DNA of 64,000 nt from Gonatopus flavifemur (Eukaryota; Arthropoda; Insecta; Hymenoptera; Dryinidae): NCBI GenBank assembly GCA_018340375.1, contig JAFFJZ010000121.1, positions 1-64,000 of the forward strand. The letters are read 5' to 3'. Positions 58,089-64,000 of the stretch are shown here, piece after piece; position 1 is the first letter of the stretch, and every line of letters begins with the position of its first letter. The notes below the pieces were generated by a model that worked only from the letters and a program-made list of their open reading frames with translations, had not been told where the DNA came from and did not search any database. The position numbers and the translations under genes were made by a program.

Positions 58089-58252
58089 ATTTGATAAAAC
58101 CCGAAAAAACCCGGAAAAGCCCGAAAAAACCCGAAAAAACCCGAAAAAACCTGATTGTACCCAGTGGGGCGGGTTTTGAAGAAAAAACCCGGGTTTTTTC
58201 CAACCCTGTTTAGTTCACATTGATAAGAAGCGAACCACGGCATCGAGCGAGC

Positions 58253-58320
58253 GGGGGATCCAGATCGATCTTCTAGGTTAAGCAACGACAACTGCGGTAC
58301 AAGGTGGATGGGTGATCACC
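58253..58320 (+). ncRNA. 5S rRNA-like fragment (SINE head)
   Basis: GATCGATCTTCTAGGTTAAG, CAACGACAACTGCGG and TGGATGGGTGATCACC line up in order with the 5S rRNA internal control region (GTTAAGCAACG as box A; GGATGGGTGACC as box C). The 5' and 3' thirds of 5S are absent. A 5S-derived (SINE3-like) retroposon head or a 5S pseudogene fragment is likely. Confidence 0.55.
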
Positions 58321-58561
58321 ATGTTAATAACACATAAATGATCGTTTGAATTTATTTCAGCAATAACTTGTCATACGTAATGATTGAATAAATGATATAT
58401 GTGTTTGTTTAATTGATATAAAATGCGCGTATATAATGTATATAAACCGTTCGTTGGTTGGGTTAACAACCAATAAAATCCAATAAGACAATCCCGATGC
58501 AGGAATCAATTCATTCCGATAAATTGTTTTTATCGGATTTAATCGGATTTTTTCACCAGGG

Positions 58562-58814
58562 AAAATGCCGATTAAATCCAAGTAAAAATTATTTTATTGG
58601 TATCAATGGGAAATTTCCGATGCAGAAACTCAATCCATTTCGATGAAATGTTTTTTTATCGGATTCAATCGGATTTTTTCAACCAGGGGAAAGACCGATT
58701 AAATCCAATTAAAAATTATCTTATTGGTATCAATAGGAACTTTCCGATGCAGAAACTCAATTCATTCCGATAAAATTTTTTTTTATCGGGTCCAATCGGA
58801 TTGTTTAACCAGGG
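58562..58814 (+). repeat. 126-bp tandem repeat of the element's right end
   Basis: Copies of ...AATCGGATTTTTTCACCAGGG-type ends finish at about 58561, 58688 and 58814, a step of 126-127 bp. Units share CCGATTAAATCCAA and CTTTCCGATGCAGAAACTCA. Confidence 0.7.
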
Positions 58815-59470
58815 ATTTTACCATTCAAATGCAGATGGAGTCTCATTCATCGAATCATTGAATGCCTCATTGAACTCATTCAAATCGCAGCAAAAAGTTC
58901 GTGGGATCTTGTTTGTGAATCCCGATCCGAATCATGAAAAAACCTGTAGGATCCGATTGAGAGGCCCTTTGTTGCCCTGTGAATCCGCTCATCGATTCCA
59001 ATTCAATTTGGTCTAAATTAACCGGCCACTCGCTCATTGGAACTCCTTAATGAATCGGCAAGATACCTAACGAATTCTATTGAGATGACGATATTAATAT
59101 CACCGACCATGAAACCCAAACCCATGTGCCAACGCGGATTCATTCTCATTAAGTTCATTCGTTATCACCCAGATTCAGTACATGATACCCAACTGTCAAA
59201 ATGCTGATACAATCTCATTGAATAAGATTCTCAAATGCCTGAATCGATTGTGATTCAGTGTAATCGAAGCTTATCGTTCTCATACACATTGGAGCCTATT
59301 CAATCCATCAGTCATACTCGCTTCTTTTCCTATTCATGAATAAGACAGCCCATGGCAGTGATCCGATTGGATGCAATCAGCATTTCGACTGCACAATGTT
59401 CTGATTCATTCCGATTAGTCGATTGATCAATAGTATTTGGTCGGAATCAATCGTTTTTTTTAACCAGGGT
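58815..59470. other. AATCGG-word stretch ending in a CCCTGGT-type terminus
   Basis: Scattered GATTC, AATCGG and CGATTC words. It ends TTTTTTTTAACCAGGG at 59469, another right terminus of the same class, which joins directly to copy D. A 71-codon frame at 58801-59016 is not convincing. Confidence 0.4.
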
Positions 59471-61655
59471 TGGCCAAAAATGTCTTTAAAAATAAAGAAC
59501 TGAATTTTAAGCAAAAAACATGTTTCGGAGGAGAACACTTGCAGATTGACGACCATGTTGTTTACTACGTTCTCATGTCATGGAGAGAAAATTGGAAACC
59601 TCGAAGAGAATCGAAGCCCCTAAACCAATCCCTACCTGATGTTGCGCGATCTACTATCCTAACGCCCTAACGACGTAAGCTAAACCGGTAACTACGTGAT
59701 TTATTAGAAAAGATCAATGTAAATGACGTGGAAATCTGATTCAATCCATCGGTCGAGTATAATAATCTATTAACCTATGTGAAAATTGCAATTCGGTTGA
59801 CAGATGTGAGGTTAAGTTTATGTGATAAAAAACAATGAATGAATTATTTTTGTGAAATGTGTGGTCGTCATTGTTTAATTATTATGTATTAAAAATCTTT
59901 TCAAGCGAAAGTTTAAAATAAATTTCCAGAAACTTGGATTATTCACATAAAGCTCGTTGGATGGTTTTACTCTTGAAGAGTACTGTCAAAGTTGACATTT
60001 GCAAATTGGAGAAAAAAGTCTTATTTTCTGTCTTGAATTTGTTATTAGAGTAGTGACAAACTTGTAGGAAGAGTTTGAAGGTTGGATGAAATCCATATTG
60101 ATCAGGAAAGTCAAAACCGTATTGCAAAACTTGGAAAATCTGTTAACGTAGCTGACAATACTGGGGTATCGAGTCAGCTTTTCCTTACTACATGAAATCT
60201 AGGCAGGAGAAATGTATCAAAATTCAGTGAATTCAAGTTGATGTTGAGTGAGAGAAGACAGGAATATTCATTGGATTTTAATGGTTACTATAAAAATGTC
60301 AACAAATAAGGAAAGGCTATGTAGGACTCACTGTATCGTCTTTCAATATTTTTGTTTCAATAATGTTGTATCATGCTGCTGCGAATGAATGTTATTATAT
60401 TTGTGAAACAGGTTCAATACACTTGTTTCTTCAACGTATTAGTAAGAAAATACAAAAATGTCCACAATACAAAATTATTGAAACAAAAATAATGAAAGAC
60501 GATACAGTGAGTCCTACATAGCCTTTCCTTATTTGTCAACATTTTTATAATAACCAATAAAATCCAATGAATATTTCTATCCTCTCTTACTTGACACCAA
60601 CTTGAATTCACTGAATTTTGATACATTTCTCCTGCCTAGATTTCATGTACTAAGGGAAAGCTGACTCGATACCCCAGTATTGTCAGCTACGTTAACAGAT
60701 TTTCCAAGTTTTGCAATACGGTTTTGACTTTCCTGATCAATATGGATTCCACCCAACCTTCAAACTCTTCCTACAAGTTTGTCACTACTCTAATAACAAA
60801 TTCAAGACAAAAAATAAGACTTTTTTCTCCAATTTGCAACTGTCAACTTTGACAGTACTCTTCAAGAGTAAAACCATCCAACGAGCTTTATGTGAATAAT
60901 CCAAGTTTTTGGAAATTCATTTTAAACATTCGCTCAAAATAGTTTTGATTAAATGAGTTCTTCATGACTCATATTACTACAAAGATGATTTGATCTCTGA
61001 GTTTTTTCTGAGAAATATTGATGTAAGTATTTGAATAAAACTCATTCTCACTGCATCAATAAATTATGATTTTTTACATATTACAACAGCTATGACTGAT
61101 TCAATAATTCATGTTGCACTGAATAATAGATTTTTTTAATACATATTAATTAAGAACTAACGATCACACATTTCACGAAAATAATTAATTCTTATTTTTC
61201 AATTCAAAGAAGTCAACCTCATATCCGTAAACTATATTTCAATTCTAAAATACAAACAGATTTGTTACATTTTCTTTCTCATTCATATCACCTGTAGTTA
61301 TATGTAAAAATTAATGGAAAAACCTGTTCAGCTGTTTAAAAATCTTTATGAAATACGTGCTGTATGGGTACTGACATTTCCGATATCAAGCGTGAACAAT
61401 ATTTTGTTCATTCTTCTCCATTTTATATATATTTTAGTAAGCACTTGTATAATTATTAGAGATAGTTTTACTCCACATTATCAATTAGTTCAACTTATTA
61501 CATACTAATAAGTAGCTCACTAGTTGTGACCAACCAACGCTAGTTGGATTCAACTTATCAGTAATTGACCAGTACCTCGCTAGTTTTTTGTGCTCAGTTT
61601 TTCCTCTCTAGCGCCTCATCAGTCATAGGAAAAATTTGTGAAATTTCTACCAGGG
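59471..61655. mobile_element. Large palindromic element, copy D (inverted copy of B)
   Basis: Collinear in reverse with 7451-~9665. The right end GAAATTTCTACCAGGG mirrors copy B's left end, flanked by AT as in B. The ~280 bp of B's right end are missing; the break falls at TTGGCCAAAAATGTC. Identity to B is very high: a 70-codon frame (60414-60626 versus 8512-8724) differs by a single residue. It contains the third tRNA-like module (59600-59690). The central non-palindromic part is inverted too, so this is an inverted copy and not just the same palindrome. Confidence 0.8.
59600..59690 (-). ncRNA. tRNA-like (SINE-type) module, copy 3
   Basis: Minus-strand TTACGTCGTTAGGGCG and a degraded B box (GCTTCGATTCTC) in the positions seen at 4055-4147 and 9450-9540. 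Confidence 0.45.
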
Positions 61656-61745
61656 ATTAAGGACCTTCGCGCGACAGACGAAATATATGATATTTTTCGC
61701 ATCCTTCTTTTATAAAATATGTAAGAATGACAAATTTCAAATATG

Positions 61746-62011
61746 CACGGAGAAAAAGGTATCTTAAAAAGTACCATAATTTATGGATTTTCTGCGCTGG
61801 TCTAACTGATTCTAAATATTTACCTGAAAAAACCTCTAAAAGTACCATAATGTCTTGGACTTTTATACGGAAGGTACCATACTTATTTCAAAAAGTCCAA
61901 GAACTTATGGTACTTTTAGAGATTCATGCAAGTGAATATTCCGACTCAGGTCAGACCAGCGTTGAAAATCCATAAATTATGGTATTTTTCAAGATATCTG
62001 TTTTCTCAGTG
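61746..62011. mobile_element. 266-bp fold-back element with CACGGA/CACTGA ends and GTACCATAA words
   Basis: Starts CACGGAGAAAAAGGTATCTT and ends AGATATCTGTTTTCTCAGTG, with TG on both sides (61744-61745 and 62012-62013). The interior has AAGTACCATAATTTATGG, AAAAGTACCATAATG, TTATGGTACTTTTAGAG and relatives that pair. No gene. Confidence 0.7.
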
Positions 62012-62269
62012 TGTGATAATAAAATACATGCATGGGATTGCGCACTGTGAATGCAAATTCTCATTCCATATTGGTTCTGAAATATAGGAAGCCAAATTTT
62101 CTGAATGATAACCTTCAATCGTAAGAATTTTCCATCGATCCCATAATGTTTCAGAACCACTATGAAATTAAAATCCTCAATCCCAAGCATGTATTTTATC
62201 ATCGTATTCATACAATTTTGATTTCTCGCGTGGTTCACGAAAATATTTCGCACAAAATTTCGTCCCCAT
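62012..62269. other. Unassigned stretch
   Basis: Nothing recognisable. Confidence 0.4.
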
Positions 62270-62378
62270 CCCCAACAGAACCTAAAAATTTGTGTACGTC
62301 CAGGAAACGTCCAAATACGTTTCTCAGACGTCCTTCGGAGGTTTTCTGGACGTACACAAATTTTAGGTTCTGTTGGGG
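62270..62378. mobile_element. 109-bp hairpin with ACGTCC/GGACGT words
   Basis: CCCCAACAGAACCTAAAAAT pairs with ATTTTAGGTTCTGTTGGGG, and TTGTGTACGTCC with GGACGTACACAA. The loop contains more ACGTCC words. No clear target duplication. Confidence 0.7.
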
Positions 62379-62750
62379 TTCAGTGTCGTTCCAGCACTTT
62401 CAACGACAAGACTCGTAGAGTGTAACCTAATGCGATTGAGAATAATAATTTCAAAATTTATAATCACAAAAAGATTATAATTATTCAATTTATTCACTCA
62501 ATTTCAAACATTATCGATGGTTATGTTATTTTCTCAAATCTCTATCGATTTCGTCTAAGTTAATTTCTAATGTACCGATACTTGAAATTGTAATTCAATT
62601 CCAAATTATTTGAAAATTAATGTAATAATACTTGAATATCATTTAATGTACCTTCAAGTTGAAATTTCATGTACACTGGTACATTAAGAGTGCATTAAAA
62701 TTCAAGAAATTTTTAACAGTGCCCGTGATGATCCCTTCCCATTTGTCAAC
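62379..62750. other. AT-rich stretch with AATGTAC words
   Basis: 62570-62715 has AATGTACC, TGTACATT-like and CTTCAAGTTGAAATTT words that pair with one another and ends AAATTTTTAACAGTG. It may be the right end of a CACTGTTAAAAA-type element whose left end I did not find. Confidence 0.4.
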
Positions 62751-63110
62751 CCTGCGATGCTATCATTAGATAGCAGAATCTAGCATATCTTCTCTCCTAA
62801 TTCCCGAAAAAAATCTTTTATTCATTTTCAGTATTGGAACTCCCCGGTTTCGACATTCGCACATCCGAATCAGTCTTAGAACTCCGAGATATAGTCCATT
62901 TTCATCCATTCCACCTGCGATGCTATCATTACATAGCAGAATCTAGCATATCTTCTCTTCTAATTCCCGAAAAAAATTTTTTACTGATTTTTAGCATTAG
63001 AACTCCCCGGTTTCGACATCAGCACATCCGAATCATCCCTAGAACTCCATGACTTAGTCCATTTTTGTCCATTATACCTGCGGTGCTATTATATCGTAGA
63101 AGAAGTTAGC
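62751..63110 (+). repeat. 163-bp tandem repeat, ~2.2 copies, unrelated to 13800-16638
   Basis: CCTGCGATGCTATCATTA at 62751 and 62914 and CCTGCGGTGCTATTAT at 63077 give a period of 163 bp. Units share CTAATTCCCGAAAAAAAT and GAACTCCCCGGTTTCGACAT. The equal period to the array at 14228-16330 looks coincidental: the sequences do not match. Confidence 0.75.
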
Positions 63111-64000
63111 ATATCATTTTTTCAAAATCGAATTTTTTCATCAATTTGCATGGAACTATTGTTGTAATTTATCAAGAACTGTAGAACTATAGTGGATGCG
63201 ACTAGAACTGGTGCTTTTTTGTGCTATGCTAACATTTGATATGCCAACTTCACATTCACTTATTCACTTAGATAAGTTCTTGAATAAATACTTCTTCAAA
63301 TACACGGTTTTATTTTCCTATGATTCCTATCATTTAATTTTGACACCTCTTTAAATGCTCAAATGCGCACACTTGTCCTGAATGACTCTGATAGAATTAA
63401 CCAATCCGACGCGGCTGTTGATCAGAAAAGCGGTGGAATTGCCCCTTCATGCCGGCGCCCTGATGGAAATGAGAGTCGCATACGGGAAGGCTATGCTATG
63501 CACTATCCAGTGTATATTATAGATCAGTGTTCGCAAAAAATTGGCGAAGAATCTTTTGCATTGAGTATATGGGACAAGTGGGGGCAACTATCCGAAGAAA
63601 GAGGAATAGTTGCAGAAACTACTTGAATAGTCGATTTTCGACCGTCTACTTAAGTAGTTCCTGCAACTACTTAGTAGTCAGCACAAGTACCACGTTAGCT
63701 GCTTCAACTAACTCGATAGTTGTACTAACATAAACACCTGGCAACTTACGAACAACCAACGAAAATTGACATGGTTTCCAAACTTATGTAGACCGCCGTG
63801 CCAAAAAAAACCACGATGAAAACAACGTCGAAAACTTGTTTCAAAACAACGTTGGAAACGTTGTTCCAACGTATTACGAAATGCGTTTTCTTACAGAATT
63901 CTCTTCATAGACCCTACTTCCATAACCGTGCTTGAAAAATTGTGGGAAAACTACGTGGTGGACAACGTTGAAAACTTACATTGTTTTAAACGGAAAGTCC
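63111..64000. repeat. Self-complementary word stretches at the window edge
   Basis: 63590-63725 holds AGTTGCAGAAACTACTT, ACTTAAGTAGTTCCTGCAAC and AACTAACTCGATAGTTG. 63815-64000 holds ACAACGTTGGAAACGTTGTT and further AACGTT words, cut by the window end. Both resemble interiors of fold-back elements, but complete ends were not found. Frames at 63363-63733 show no motif. Confidence 0.45.

Larger units (their letters stand above)
55425..58208. mobile_element. 2.8-kb hAT element with 8-bp duplication TTTAGTTC
   Basis: Starts CAGGGTTGGCATCTGTGGGT and ends GGGTTTTTTCCAACCCTG. TTTAGTTC lies directly outside both ends (55417-55424 and 58209-58216). Next to the ends are G- or C-rich runs (GGGTTTTTTCGGGTGGG; CCCGAAAAAACCCGG). 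It contains a hAT C-terminal dimerisation fragment (57155-57360, minus) and at least three smaller inverted-repeat elements. It is a decayed hAT copy inserted in the composite element at 53199-58688. Confidence 0.8.
53199..58688. mobile_element. Composite CCCTGGT-type fold-back element with nested insertions
   Basis: Left end CCCTGGTTAAAAAATCCGAT; right end ATCGGATTTTTTCAACCAGGG at 58688. GA on both sides (53197-53198 and 58689-58690) supports these edges, although two further AACCAGGG copies follow because the right end is tandemly repeated. The interior is packed with AATCGG, CCGATT, CCAATTGG and ATTGGTATCAAT words. It holds a 66-bp satellite (53830-55320) and a nested hAT element (55425-58208). 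No gene of its own is seen. Confidence 0.5.

Noticed and set aside
14228..63110. Common origin of the two 163-bp repeats (14228-16330 and 62751-63110)
   Set aside because: The periods agree but the unit sequences do not align in either orientation.

Overview
The window looks like repeat-dominated nuclear DNA of an arthropod, most probably an insect. It is AT-rich and has no operons or bacterial-type signals. It carries a mariner with mellifera-type ends, an IS630/Tc1/mariner transposase with D,D41D spacing, a two-ORF non-LTR retrotransposon, hAT pseudogenes (one with a recognisable spliceosomal intron), tRNA- and 5S-like SINE heads, and many fold-back elements. I cannot name the species. I found no complete host gene; one short stretch (48966-49223, minus) is a weak candidate for a host terminal exon.

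Layout. 1-932: repeat debris, possibly the end of a hAT copy. 935-2218: a 1.28-kb mariner with both ends and TA duplications, its transposase broken by one TGA. 2474-10530: nested fold-back elements, including two ~2.5-2.9-kb palindromic ones (3646-6500, 7451-9945). 10796-13399: a second mariner-superfamily element with ~0.5-kb inverted ends, also broken by one TGA. 13800-16638: a fold-back element whose arms are inverted arrays of a 163-bp repeat. 16765-22855: about 6.1 kb of a 61-bp satellite built from alternating 30- and 31-bp halves. 25084-34045: a non-LTR retrotransposon split by a 4.5-kb palindromic hAT-type insertion (29268-33777) that has an exact 8-bp target duplication. 34801-41019: small inverted-repeat elements, a decayed hAT gene and one unrecognised ORF. 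42007-45296: a BED-finger/DUF659-type hAT pseudogene on the minus strand, split by a 1.15-kb fold-back element that itself contains a SINE-like unit. 46435-51230: a GCTGT/ACAGC-word fold-back, a quiet AT-rich stretch and a 173-bp tandem array with an inverted copy. 51412-53055: a third palindromic copy. 53199-58688: a composite element with a 66-bp satellite and a 2.8-kb hAT element (8-bp duplication TTTAGTTC) nested inside. 59471-61655: an inverted near-identical copy of 7451-9945. 61746-64000: more small fold-backs and a second, unrelated 163-bp tandem repeat.

How the parts relate. Elements sit inside elements, and several insertions can be undone on paper because duplicated target bases flank them and the interrupted reading frame resumes. 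The most striking pattern is a set of at least ten fold-back elements that share short terminal motifs (CACNGNnAAA or CCCNNGTNGAAAT/CCCTGGTNNAAAA). They have 2-bp target duplications that are not restricted to TA, and each interior is filled with imperfect copies of its own private self-complementary word. All coordinates of repeat edges were read by eye and may be off by a few bases.
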